From the NCBI GenBank assembly GCA_017417465.1, contig JAFPZD010000095.1, forward strand, positions 1 through 64,000: DNA of 64,000 bases. The letters are read 5' to 3'. The notes below the pieces were generated by a model that did no database searches, had not been told where the DNA came from, and saw nothing but the letters and a program-made list of their open reading frames with translations. Both the position numbers and the translations under genes were made by a program. Positions 46,518-54,172 of this stretch are shown here, piece after piece (positions within the stretch are counted from its first letter, which is position 1; every line of letters starts with the position of its first letter). This DNA comes from Prevotella sp. GTDB taxonomy: Bacteria; Bacteroidota; Bacteroidia; Bacteroidales; Bacteroidaceae.

Positions 46518-46994
46518 TTAAGGCTCCTCGTCCTCCTCCTCGTCCTGGGGCAGGTAGTCGTTGGGATCCAGCTTCTGGAAGCTCATCTTCGCCATGATCT
46601 TACGCGAAGTGATCTCCTCCTCCTTCACGTTCTCGGGATACAGTCTGAGGTGTACACCCTTGAGGTTCGTGCTGATGTCGAAGTCCTCTTCCGAGGCGGC
46701 AGGTTCGCACTCGAACGTCGGACGGAACGTCCCCAGTCCGTCGAGCTTCACGGCCACGCCCGTCGAGATGATCTCAATCAGGCAGTCCACGATCTCCTGC
46801 ACCACGGCCGCATACACAGCCTTGCCGAACGAGCCATTGTGCTCGAAGATGTGCTTCACCAGACCCTTCGTCGACAGCGTCTGCGTGCAGTGAGGCACTG
46901 CCACAAACTTACCCACCACGCCGGGAATCGGAAAACGCTCGTTACCCTTGATCTCACGGATGCGATACTGCATCGCAATCTTGTTTCTTGCCAT
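46518..46994 (-). CDS. HU-like DNA-binding protein
   Basis: 158 residues. The central part (TKGLVKHIFEHNGSFGKAVYA, VDCLIEIISTGVAVKLDGLGT) follows the HU/IHF-related fold of the extended histone-like family of Bacteroidota. The C-terminus is acidic (PQDEEEDEEP). Proteins of this kind often sit near VirE_N/DUF3987 genes; here such a pair is 4.3 kb away on the other strand. Promoter at 47165-47196, leader of about 165 nt. Confidence 0.82.
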   Translation of the reverse strand: MARNKIAMQYRIREIKGNERFPIPGVVGKFVAVPHCTQTLSTKGLVKHIFEHNGSFGKAVYAAVVQEIVDCLIEIISTGVAVKLDGLGTFRPTFECEPAASEEDFDISTNLKGVHLRLYPENVKEEEITSRKIMAKMSFQKLDPNDYLPQDEEEDEEP

Positions 46995-47164
46995 AATGTA
47001 AAAATAAATGGTATTAGATTATTAACTCTGCGGCCAGCTACATCGGGTGAACCGCTCCCGCTGTTAGCCCTCTCGAAAACCCTTTCCTTTCAGCATTCAT
47101 CGGGCTCTTTCCGGGGCTTGGAAGTCTGAACAGGCGCCTTTGTCCGTCCCTCCATTTCTGCCTA

Positions 47165-47196
47165 CAAAGGTACAATATTTTTCTCAAACCACCAAA
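47165..47196 (-). promoter_or_regulatory. Promoter for the HU-like gene
   Basis: On the minus strand: TTTG (47193-47196), 20 bp, TACCTTTG (47165-47172). The start codon is about 170 bp downstream, leaving a long leader with no ORF recognised. The gap 46995-47320 otherwise contains only the divergent promoter at 47259. Confidence 0.75.
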
Positions 47197-47258
47197 CCTT
47201 TCCGCCCTTTTCTCGTGTTAAAAAACGTTATCCTTTCCACGATTTCCTTTCCCCATTC

Positions 47259-47290
47259 TTTGGCGTTTCGATAATTTTGTACTACCTTTG
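47259..47290 (+). promoter_or_regulatory. Promoter of the RelB/YafQ-type module
   Basis: TTTG 47259-47262, 20 bp, TACCTTTG 47283-47290; the antitoxin ATG is 31 bp downstream. Confidence 0.8.
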
Positions 47291-47320
47291 CAACCAATTG
47301 TATTACAAACCACTACAGCA

Positions 47321-47590
47321 ATGGAAACGCCCATCGTCCGCCGTCCCACCTCTTTCCGCCTGCGTACCGACCTCTTAGACGTCCTCAAGCGTAACGCAGC
47401 CCGCCAGAACCGCACCCTCAACAACTACGTCGAGAGCGTCCTCCTCGACATTGTCTACAACGAGCCCAACGACCTTACGAAGGCCGCCATCCACGAGGCC
47501 ATGAACCGCAAGGACTATCCCGAGGACGAGCTCTACACGAATGCCGACGACATGTTCAACGCCATTTTTGAAGAAGACGACAAAGCATGA
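47321..47590 (+). CDS. RelB/DinJ-type antitoxin
   Basis: 89 residues from ATG 47321; a TTG at 47288 falls in the promoter and is rejected. The N-terminus (TSFRLRTDLLDVLKRNAARQ, NRTLNNYVESVLLD) is a ribbon-helix-helix DNA-binding domain, and the acidic C-terminus would bind the toxin. Its stop overlaps the toxin start (ATGA). Such antitoxins repress their own promoter. Confidence 0.82.
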   Translation: METPIVRRPTSFRLRTDLLDVLKRNAARQNRTLNNYVESVLLDIVYNEPNDLTKAAIHEAMNRKDYPEDELYTNADDMFNAIFEEDDKA

Positions 47591-47871
47591 AGAGGCTATT
47601 CCCCTCGGGGCAATATAAAAAAGACTTGAAGCGCTATCGTCACCAGCCTAAAAAACTGAAAGCGCTTGGAGAAGTTCTCGACATGCTCGTCAAAGAGCAG
47701 CCAATCCCGCCCGAATACTTTCCACACATGCTGCAGGGCGACTTCAAGGGCTGCATGGAGTGCCACATTCAGGGCGACTTCCTGCTGGTTTGGTTCGACC
47801 CCTCTACCGACATCATCGAGCTCGTCCGCCTCGGTTCCCATGCCGAACTCTTCGGGAAGCAGCAGCGATGA
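47587..47871 (+). CDS. YafQ/RelE-type mRNA interferase toxin
   Basis: 94 residues. YafQ-type toxins cut mRNA on the ribosome. PPEYFPHML, GCMECHIQGDFLLVW and LGSHAELF carry His47, His60, Asp64 and His85, matching the spacing of the catalytic residues of YafQ. The gene appears intact and is translationally coupled to the antitoxin. Confidence 0.87.
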   Translation: MKRLFPSGQYKKDLKRYRHQPKKLKALGEVLDMLVKEQPIPPEYFPHMLQGDFKGCMECHIQGDFLLVWFDPSTDIIELVRLGSHAELFGKQQR

Positions 47872-47894
47872 GTCCACAACTTTTCACCCAATAA

Positions 47895-47925
47895 TTTGGC
47901 GTTTACGAAAAAACAATTACCTTTG
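47895..47925 (+). promoter_or_regulatory. Promoter of the DUF3791-type genes
   Basis: TTTG 47895-47898, 19 bp, TACCTTTG 47918-47925; the ATG at 47963 follows. Confidence 0.75.
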
Positions 47926-47962
47926 CCAGCGAAATTGGAAACTTCATCCACAAGCTGAGAAT

Positions 47963-48202
47963 ATGACAACTACCACAGTTCAACAAACTCAATTTGTCAC
48001 GTTAGCCATCGGGGCCACGGCACAGCGCATGGGCATCACAACCACCGAGCTGTTCAACCGCCTGAAGCACCACGGGCTGGTACGCCGACTGCTCTTCGAC
48101 TGCTACGACACGTTGCACACCGAGAGCATTGACGGCGTGGCATGGAACGTGCAAGAGGCCCTGAAGAACTGGGACGCCAAAGAGAAAGGAGGCCAGCGAT
48201 GA
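47963..48202 (+). CDS. DUF3791-like small protein
   Basis: 79 residues from ATG 47963. The pattern FVTLAIGATAQRMGITTTEL…LFDCYDTLHTES looks like DUF3791 proteins, which occur in toxin-antitoxin-like neighbourhoods (often beside DUF3990). The stop overlaps the next ATG. Function unknown. Confidence 0.65.
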   Translation: MTTTTVQQTQFVTLAIGATAQRMGITTTELFNRLKHHGLVRRLLFDCYDTLHTESIDGVAWNVQEALKNWDAKEKGGQR

Positions 48203-48399
48203 GAGATCAAGTGCTTTGGCGAAAAGTGGGACGAATAGCCGCCCTGCTGGCAGAACGCCTCGATATTGATGCGGAACGCGCCCTCGACATCCTCTACAAC
48301 TCGCGCACATATTCCTTGCTCACCAATCCTGACAGTGGTCTGCAGCTACAGAGCGACGCCTACATTCTCGCCGACCTCCTGCGCGAGCTGGATGCATAG
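48199..48399 (+). CDS. Small protein of a DUF3791-associated type
   Basis: 66 residues: LWRKVGRIAALLAERLDIDA, then ERALDILYNSRTYSLLTNP and SDAYILADLLREL. It resembles a companion of DUF3791 proteins. It overlaps its upstream neighbour by 4 bp and the following nucleotidyltransferase remnant by 8 bp, so the three form one transcription unit. Confidence 0.6.
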   Translation: MRDQVLWRKVGRIAALLAERLDIDAERALDILYNSRTYSLLTNPDSGLQLQSDAYILADLLRELDA

Positions 48400-48541
48400 T
48401 CACACTTTTGGCAACCGGCGAAAGCTAAAAGCAGTAAAGCAGGCGATAACACAGCTCCTTGCCGAATACTTCAAGACGCAGCCCGTCCTGGAGGCATGGC
48501 AACGCCCTGCTATCACCCCACTCATGGTGCCAGGAGGGTAG
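48392..48541 (+). pseudogene. Truncated minimal nucleotidyltransferase (MNT-type)
   Basis: The 49-residue frame reads ITQLLAEYFKTQPVLEAW, which is how MNT-type nucleotidyltransferases begin, just before their conserved LFGSYARGE motif. Here that motif is missing: unrelated residues (QRPAITPLMVPGG) and a stop follow, then the repeat array at 48562. The catalytic part is therefore lost. Recognition rests on a short stretch. Confidence 0.6.
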
Positions 48542-48561
48542 GAGTTACCTCCATCTTGATT

Positions 48562-48730
48562 CCTCTCCGAGCAGTCCGCCACACATCTCCGAGCAGTCCG
48601 CCACACTTCTCCGAGTAGTCCGCCACACATCTCCGAGAGGACTGCCACTCCACTCCGAGCAGTCCCCCACACTTCTCCGAGCAGTCCCCCATTTCCCTCC
48701 TGCGAATGTGCTGGATTCCTCCGAGCGGCC
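48562..48730. repeat. ~21-bp repeat array (CTCCGAGCAGTC-CGCCACAC)
   Basis: About eight imperfect copies of CTCCGAGCAGTCCGCCACAC. It follows the nucleotidyltransferase remnant. A related array is translated inside the GH38 gene (882-946). The gap 48542-49091 holds this array, two copies of the TGCAATATT palindrome and a promoter. Confidence 0.85.
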
Positions 48731-48764
48731 TGCCGTTATTTGGGGGTCATGGATGGGGTCATAT

Positions 48765-48783
48765 TGCAATATTGAGTATTGCA
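48765..48783. repeat. TGCAATATT-palindrome, copy 1
   Basis: TGCAATATTGAGTATTGCA; one mismatch from the 19-bp palindrome found at 48915 and 54055. The longer block 48761-48787 is a direct repeat of 54051-54077 with one mismatch. Confidence 0.9.
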
Positions 48784-48914
48784 TGCACGCTACTGAGTAT
48801 GAGGAAAAGGATAGATAGTAGTAATTATTAAGTAATATATTAATAATCAATCATTTATATTACATTATTAATCCTTATTAACTGTCTCCTTTCTTCGAAG
48901 TCGGAAAAAACGAA

Positions 48915-48940
48915 TGCAATATTCAATATTGCAATATAGC
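48915..48940. repeat. Left 26-bp inverted repeat of the VirE_N/DUF3987 module
   Basis: Contains the perfect palindrome TGCAATATTCAATATTGCA followed by ATATAGC... read inward as TATAGC. The whole 26 bp is the exact reverse complement of 54048-54073. Confidence 0.93.
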
Positions 48941-48982
48941 TCGGGGTATTGGGGGGAGGCAGAAAAAAAACATTCTCAACTG

Positions 48983-49013
48983 TTTGTGGTTTCAGAAAAA
49001 AATTGTAACTTTG
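48983..49013 (+). promoter_or_regulatory. Promoter of the module's first operon
   Basis: TTTG 48983-48986, 19 bp, TAACTTTG 49006-49013, just inside the left inverted repeat. The first ORF starts about 80 bp (49092) or 240 bp (49251) downstream. Confidence 0.75.
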
Positions 49014-49091
49014 CCGACGATAAACATAAAAGCGGCAAGTGGGGGGTAATGATACACCGCACGGGACCCGAATAATAATAATACATGGTAT

Positions 49092-49223
49092 ATGCTTCGA
49101 TTGAGTTTTGCGCAGGTGCAGGGGCGGGCAGGCTCAGAAGACTCAGCGGAGATGCAGAACATTCTTATAGACGGAAAACGGCTGAAGGACATCAGCGACC
49201 TGCCGCTGGACCAGGCTGTGTAA
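49092..49223 (+). CDS. Possible 43-residue protein
   Basis: ATG 49092 to TAA 49221-49223; the second half (MQNILIDGKRLKDISDLPLD) looks protein-like and could start alone at ATG 49152. It ends directly before the ATG at 49224. No family recognised. Confidence 0.4.
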   Translation: MLRLSFAQVQGRAGSEDSAEMQNILIDGKRLKDISDLPLDQAV

Positions 49224-49250
49224 ATGCTTAATAAAAACAGTGAAAAAAGT

Positions 49251-49934
49251 ATGGAAACGCAATTAGTAAGGCTGGACGCGCCGTATAACCTCATTTGTGA
49301 CAGTTTGGGTAACTTTGCCCTGCACATAGCCACGCTGATAGTTGTCGAGAAACAGCCGCTCGTGAATTCCGCTGGCGTGGACCTGGGCGAGAGGACTGTT
49401 GCACGGAGCTATCCGGTCGTAAACAAGGGTGGCAGTCTTGACGGCCAGGTGTGGATGAATACGGAGCTAAAGGACTGCATGGCCGTGGCGCGTGAAAACC
49501 AAAATGTGTCGCTCTTTACCTTGAAGCAGGTAATGGAATTCTGCTATCAAAATGCCCCCAGGTACCGTTTCGAGTTTTTACCCCATTTGTTGGCTGTTGA
49601 AGCTTCGCGCTACGGCATCAAATTCATGCTGCCTACTGACAAAGTGGGCCGTGCGGTTGCCGACTATATGGTGCGCCTCGTGTTCGACGAAGGCGGCAAC
49701 GATGGGGTATGCATGGTTTACTCGTCAAGGGACAGCGACTTCTATTTTTTCGGAGGCTTTAGAACGGCTGACCCCTCTGATGAAGACGAGTGCATCAGTA
49801 GCCTGGCTGCACTGCGCGACAGCTATCTGATGTCATTAAGGAGTGCGGGTCTCCGCAGTATACGCTTTACCACCGAGGACAAGGCGTACCAGAACTTTGT
49901 CGACAAACTGAACCGCTACGGGGTTGATGAATGA
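49251..49934 (+). CDS. Unrecognised protein A of the module
   Basis: 227 residues from ATG 49251 (METQLVRLDAPYN); an upstream in-frame ATG at 49224 adds nine residues. No signal peptide or clear membrane segment. FALHIATLIVVEKQPL, FCYQNAPRYRFEFLPHLLAV and CMVYSSRDSDFYFFGGFRTA suggest a mixed alpha/beta fold. Its end overlaps the next gene by 8 bp, so the two are translationally coupled. I do not recognise the family. Confidence 0.75.
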   Translation: METQLVRLDAPYNLICDSLGNFALHIATLIVVEKQPLVNSAGVDLGERTVARSYPVVNKGGSLDGQVWMNTELKDCMAVARENQNVSLFTLKQVMEFCYQNAPRYRFEFLPHLLAVEASRYGIKFMLPTDKVGRAVADYMVRLVFDEGGNDGVCMVYSSRDSDFYFFGGFRTADPSDEDECISSLAALRDSYLMSLRSAGLRSIRFTTEDKAYQNFVDKLNRYGVDE

Positions 49935-50592
49935 GGCTTACACACCCGTAACCCGCTCTGAAGCCCGGCATTTCGCAAAGATAGCCGAGGGGCTGCCCCG
50001 TGAAAACGTGACTCTGCTGCAGGGCATCCTTTACCGACGCATCTCGGAAGCAGGGTGCGAATCGGACGAAGTGCTGGGGATTGTCGACGGCATGACGGAA
50101 CGCTTTGTCGAGGAAGACCGCGAGATGCGCCGCCAGCTGATGCTGGGGGAGCTCAGACTGCAGGGCACGCTGGAGCAAGAGCGGATTGAGGCTGACGACG
50201 ACCAGATTATAACGGCCATCAAACGGACGCTCCCCAAGTTCAAGAGCACCCGCGACTGGGGCGGCATCTACCGCATCCTGGTTGACTTCTGCGACTTTCC
50301 CAGCGTCAAGACCGATTTCACGCAACGGTTCTGGAGGATGGGCATCTACGCCACGGACAGCCCTGCCTGCCTTGAAGGGTTCACCCGGGACGCGCCACCG
50401 GCCATCTACAAGGAAGAGTATGGCGACCATCCGTTCGGATATCAAGTCATGCAAAGGGGGTGCCCGGCCAACTGGCCCGCCACCTACTACGAATGGCAGA
50501 AGAGGGATTTGCCAAATCGCGACTTTGAGGACAGGAAGCTGATTGCCCGTCTCTTCCTGGAAAACCTGCGCAAGGCTGTCTATGGGCGTTAA
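49927..50592 (+). CDS. Unrecognised protein B of the module
   Basis: 221 residues from ATG 49927, overlapping the end of protein A. The first half is rich in charged helices (FVEEDREMRRQLMLGELRLQ); the second half has DWGGIYRILVDFCDFP and NWPATYYEWQKRDLPNRDFE, rich in aromatic residues. No signal peptide. Family not recognised. It is followed by operator-like repeats and a terminator. Confidence 0.75.
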   Translation: MNEAYTPVTRSEARHFAKIAEGLPRENVTLLQGILYRRISEAGCESDEVLGIVDGMTERFVEEDREMRRQLMLGELRLQGTLEQERIEADDDQIITAIKRTLPKFKSTRDWGGIYRILVDFCDFPSVKTDFTQRFWRMGIYATDSPACLEGFTRDAPPAIYKEEYGDHPFGYQVMQRGCPANWPATYYEWQKRDLPNRDFEDRKLIARLFLENLRKAVYGR

Positions 50593-50655
50593 ACTCGACG
50601 ATAGTGTATTATCGTAATCACTTTCGTCCCCTCTGCTGATTATTACTCGACGATA
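50593..50655. promoter_or_regulatory. Operator-like repeats downstream of protein B
   Basis: ACTCGACGATA occurs at 50593-50603 and 50645-50655, exactly 52 bp apart (about five helical turns). The first copy is part of an inverted repeat ACGATA-N6-TATCGT (50598-50615). Confidence 0.5.
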
Positions 50656-50666
50656 ATCCATTAAAT

Positions 50667-50697
50667 ACGTAGTCATCGCGACTACGTGTTTTTTTTA
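50667..50697 (+). terminator. Rho-independent terminator after protein B
   Basis: ACGTAGTC-ATCGC-GACTACGT, a perfect 8-bp stem with 5-nt loop, followed by a run of T. It separates two transcription units in the module. Confidence 0.85.
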
Positions 50698-50701
50698 TTT
50701 G

Positions 50702-50709
50702 TACCTTTG
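50702..50709 (+). promoter_or_regulatory. -7 element TACCTTTG of the second operon
   Basis: A consensus -7 box 31 bp before the next start. Its -33 region would fall inside the terminator hairpin, and no TTTG is seen there. Confidence 0.6.
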
Positions 50710-50739
50710 TGCATAGATTTATTTTTAACCGTAAAAGAT

Positions 50740-51264
50740 ATGCATAAAATGGAACAGAACACAACGTACGTCTCGCGCCCAAAAGGGAAGCCGGACGAGA
50801 GCCTGAAAGGCAAACTGAACAAGTGGGACAATGGTTACGCGGAATTCATTCCGCAGGGCACACGCGAGAACCAGCGACAGATGCTGCGCCAGCTTGGCGA
50901 CTCGTCGTTCTACAAGACCGAGGGGCGGAAGGAGTCGAGCTACTCGCTGCACCTGAACGTTGACGCCAAGGACTGCGCCGACCCTGTGGCCGAGCTGTTC
51001 GCACAGTTCCTCCACCTGACCGAGGGTGAGCGCAAGCAGGTGCCGCGCATGCCTGAGGGCAGCGAGGGGCGCATGCTGCTGGACAACGGCCAGGGCCTGC
51101 AGGTGTGGCTCGACACGTCGCGCGGCGAACTGAACATCCTGACACGCCTGGCGTGCTCGGCTGACATTGAGCGCCAGCTGCTGCAGGCCCAGGCCCAGAT
51201 GAACGTCTGCGTAGGCCGCTGCCGGAGGGAAATCGTTGACATTGGTATAATAAATAAGGTGTAA
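50740..51264 (+). CDS. Unrecognised protein C of the module
   Basis: 174 residues from ATG 50740 (alternative ATG 50749). It is basic at the N-terminus (YVSRPKGKPDESLKGKLNKW) and then mainly charged; SYSLHLNVDAKDCADPVAEL and QGLQVWLDTSRGELNILTRL suggest alternating strands and helices. The next gene begins 3 bp after the stop, so it is probably cotranslated with the VirE_N-like protein. Family not recognised. Confidence 0.75.
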   Translation: MHKMEQNTTYVSRPKGKPDESLKGKLNKWDNGYAEFIPQGTRENQRQMLRQLGDSSFYKTEGRKESSYSLHLNVDAKDCADPVAELFAQFLHLTEGERKQVPRMPEGSEGRMLLDNGQGLQVWLDTSRGELNILTRLACSADIERQLLQAQAQMNVCVGRCRREIVDIGIINKV

Positions 51265-51266
51265 GC

Positions 51267-52037
51267 ATGGAAACGAATTGGCGATTTGTCTATCAGCAGA
51301 ACATGTACTGGGGCTCGTGCGAGCCTTGTACGGCATCGGTGTTCGCAACCCTTGTCCGCGACGGGGTCGTAAACTGGAAGATCAGCATGCGTCAGGCCGT
51401 GCGGCGTGCAGTGAGCGAGGGACAGCCACTTGACAGGTTTGCCGCCGACGGCGACTTCCAGCGCTGGTGCTTCAAGAAGCAGGCCCGTCCGCGTGCGGGC
51501 GAGGAGTTTGCCCAGCTGGCCACGGCAGCGAAACTGCTGCAGTGGGGCGAGGAACTGAAGTGGAGCCTCCCTGACTTCGTGTTTGCCGTCAGCGAGTTTG
51601 GGCTGGTGCCACGACTCGACAGGAGTGGCAACCCGCTTCTCGACGACGAGGGCAACCCCAAGATGTACCGCCGCCGCCAGCAGTCGAACATACGCCACCT
51701 GAGCGGGCTGTTCATGAGCGACTACGACCACCTGCCTTTCCCGCCTCAGGAGCTCTACGAAATGACGCTCCGTCAAGGGTTCCCGTGGAAGGTGTGCCTG
51801 GCCCACATCACATCGTCGGGCGAGGGGCTCCGTTTGGTCTGCGAGTGTCTGCCCGGTGCGGGCAACATTGCCGACCAGCAGTACCTGCAGGCACAGGAGC
51901 TCGGCATGCTCGACGTGAGGGGCGTGACGGGCAAGCCTGTCACCGACAACTCGTGCATCAATGCCGACAAGCTGTCGTTCTGCCCGCGGCTGCAGGACAT
52001 ATTATTTATCGACGAAGATTTATTGTTTCATTTTTAA
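51267..52037 (+). CDS. VirE_N-like (primase-type) protein
   Basis: 256 residues. HLSGLFMSDYDHLPFPPQEL and WKVCLAHITSSGEGLRLVCE match the pattern of the VirE N-terminal/BT4734-like domain, related to primases, with the Asp-Asp pair in SDYDHL as likely metal ligands. In many Bacteroidota this domain is fused to a DUF3987 helicase; here the two are separate genes 13 bp apart. Start at ATG 51267. Confidence 0.7.
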   Translation: METNWRFVYQQNMYWGSCEPCTASVFATLVRDGVVNWKISMRQAVRRAVSEGQPLDRFAADGDFQRWCFKKQARPRAGEEFAQLATAAKLLQWGEELKWSLPDFVFAVSEFGLVPRLDRSGNPLLDDEGNPKMYRRRQQSNIRHLSGLFMSDYDHLPFPPQELYEMTLRQGFPWKVCLAHITSSGEGLRLVCECLPGAGNIADQQYLQAQELGMLDVRGVTGKPVTDNSCINADKLSFCPRLQDILFIDEDLLFHF

Positions 52038-52049
52038 CATGTAAGTTTT

Positions 52050-54038
52050 ATGGAAGAACAAAACATTTTCCAGAACGAGTTCGACCGTCAGTACGTCGAC
52101 TCGTATCGTAACGAGAACAGTAAGGCCACCAACCCCGACCACGTGCTGCCAGGCAACACGGCGGACGGGGCGAAGGGTGGCGAGTCAACAACCCCCTTGA
52201 AGGCTGACGGCGACGCTGCCAGGCAGCTGGCCAGCCAGGTGGCGGCGAAGCCCGACGACGCAGCACAGCTGTTCGGACACTCCGTCATCGACTATGTCAA
52301 CGCCATGTACCCCGACGGCCCCAGCGTGCGCCACACCGCCGCACTGAAGCTGATGTACGACCTGCTGGTGCTCTTCGACGCCGACCGTGAGCTTTCGAGC
52401 CGCACGCTGAAGTCAATCCCGTGGGTGAACGACATCGTCAACGAGCGTGGCATGGCCGAGATTGACCGCATCGGAGAGGCAGCGGCAAAGCGCCTGCACA
52501 AGCGTGAGAGCGACTACCTGAGTGACCCGCAGCCCTCGAAGGAGATGCGCCGCGCCATCAAGGCCGTGACAGGATGCGACTACACCGCGCTGGTGCGTCA
52601 GGGACGTGCGCAGTCCATGGGACGTGCGGCTGCCATGCAGACTGACATCATGCAGGTGCTGGTGCGCTTCGGTCGCGAGATAGAGAAATTCTTCAAGGAC
52701 TATCCGCTGATGCGACTGCTCTGCTTCCGACTGAAGCACAAGTACTATGCGGCGGCCTTCTTCGTCGGCGGAGCCTTTGCCACGACGCTCCTCACAAGGT
52801 GCTACTACAGCTTCTGGCCGAAGCCCGGCAAGCGCTGCCGCCTGAACAGCCTGGTGCTGCTCATAGGACGCATGGGCGGAGGCAAGCAGATAGCCGTCGA
52901 CCTCTACAGAATCATGATGGAGCCAGTCAGAAAGGCCGACCAGGCACAGATAGCCGCCCTGAACGCCTTCAACGCTGAGCGCGAGCAGAACAACGGGGGT
53001 GCCAGGAACAAGAAGCCCCGCCCTAAGGGCATCTATCGTGCACTGCCCGCCGAAACCTCAACCGCAGCACTGCGCGAGGCCGAAGCCAATGCCCACGAGA
53101 CCATCGACGGCGAGGAATACTACCTGCACGTCAGCGTCTTCGACAGCGAGCTGCAGAACACCCTCTCGCAGGCAAAAAAATCGTACATGGACGCCCTGCA
53201 GACCTACTGGCTGAAAAGCTACCACAACGAGCCACACGGGGCCTATCTGAAGACCTCCAGCGCACCGGTCGGTGAGACGGACGTACACTTCTCAGCCGTC
53301 TACACTGGCACCGACGACTCGCTCAGAAAACTTAACACTGAAAGCAACTTTGTCAACGGTCTGGACTCACGCCTCACAGTAGTACCCAACGCCGACTCGA
53401 ATTTCGAGATGATGGATGCCCAAGACTACGACGACGCGGCACGCCAGCGCGATGCCGACCTGCTGGAATGGGCTTACAAGCTCGACACAACGAAGGGCGA
53501 CATACCGTGCAAAGCCGTCAGCGATGCACTCAAGAACTGGACAGCACGCCGAATGGCTGACGCCAAGGAAAACGACGACCTGGCCGAGGAAGACCTGGTG
53601 AAGCGACCCTGCTGGCACGCCATCAATTATGCACTCCCCTTCATCCTAAGCCGCCACTGGAACAAGATGGTGAAGGACACCGACGGACGCTGGAAGTGCG
53701 GGCCGGACTTCGCCGTCGACAAGACCGACGTGCGCCTGGCGATTCTTATAGCCAACGCCCAGCTGGCATTCCAGGAGTACTACTTCAAGACGGTCGGCGA
53801 AAAGCACTACGACAACCTCGCCGTCGAGCGCGCCTCCAACGTGCGCCATCAGCAGCGCACACTGCTGGCCTACCACCGGCTGCCCAACCCCTTTACAAGC
53901 GACGACGTCAAGCGCGAATACGGCTACGACAGCGTAGGCTCCGTCTGCAGCCGCCTGAAGCACCTCTGCGACGACGGGCTGGCAAAGAAGATACGGCGAG
54001 GCCCCGACAAGGGAAAATACGCCAAGCTGACCGAGTGA
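52050..54038 (+). CDS. DUF3987-like protein with degenerate Walker A
   Basis: 662 residues. The central region has SLVLLIGRMGGGKQIAVDLY (Walker A at ~273-279, Gln in place of the usual Ser/Thr) and VFDSELQNTLSQAKKSYMDA, typical of DUF3987 proteins, often described as primase/helicase-like. The C-terminus contains a winged-helix-like RLPNPFTSDDVKREYGYDSV, followed by a basic tail. The loss of Ser/Thr in Walker A questions ATP hydrolysis. It ends 9 bp before the right inverted repeat. Confidence 0.75.
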   Translation: MEEQNIFQNEFDRQYVDSYRNENSKATNPDHVLPGNTADGAKGGESTTPLKADGDAARQLASQVAAKPDDAAQLFGHSVIDYVNAMYPDGPSVRHTAALKLMYDLLVLFDADRELSSRTLKSIPWVNDIVNERGMAEIDRIGEAAAKRLHKRESDYLSDPQPSKEMRRAIKAVTGCDYTALVRQGRAQSMGRAAAMQTDIMQVLVRFGREIEKFFKDYPLMRLLCFRLKHKYYAAAFFVGGAFATTLLTRCYYSFWPKPGKRCRLNSLVLLIGRMGGGKQIAVDLYRIMMEPVRKADQAQIAALNAFNAEREQNNGGARNKKPRPKGIYRALPAETSTAALREAEANAHETIDGEEYYLHVSVFDSELQNTLSQAKKSYMDALQTYWLKSYHNEPHGAYLKTSSAPVGETDVHFSAVYTGTDDSLRKLNTESNFVNGLDSRLTVVPNADSNFEMMDAQDYDDAARQRDADLLEWAYKLDTTKGDIPCKAVSDALKNWTARRMADAKENDDLAEEDLVKRPCWHAINYALPFILSRHWNKMVKDTDGRWKCGPDFAVDKTDVRLAILIANAQLAFQEYYFKTVGEKHYDNLAVERASNVRHQQRTLLAYHRLPNPFTSDDVKREYGYDSVGSVCSRLKHLCDDGLAKKIRRGPDKGKYAKLTE

Positions 54039-54047
54039 AACCCTCGC

Positions 54048-54077
54048 GCTATATTGCAATATTGAATATTGCATGCA
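54048..54077. repeat. Right 26-bp inverted repeat of the module
   Basis: 54048-54073 is the exact reverse complement of 48915-48940 and contains the palindrome TGCAATATTGAATATTGCA at 54055-54073. 54051-54077 is also a direct repeat of 48761-48787 with one mismatch. Confidence 0.93.
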
Positions 54078-54172
54078 TGAAAGGTAAACATGAAAAGTGT
54101 CCCGCTGCTCGCAGAATGAGTGGCGGGACGCTGTTGTTATTGCTGTTGCTGTTTTATTGTCGCCGATATGAA

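Noticed and set aside
47288-47320. Upstream start for the RelB-type antitoxin
   Set aside because: The TTG overlaps the -7 box; ATG 47321 has a normal distance to the promoter.
48562-48730. CRISPR-like array
   Set aside because: Units are imperfect and contiguous; there are no unique spacers.
48915-54073. Insertion sequence or composite transposon
   Set aside because: The inverted repeats are clear but no transposase, integrase or target duplication was found, so it is reported only as a bounded module.
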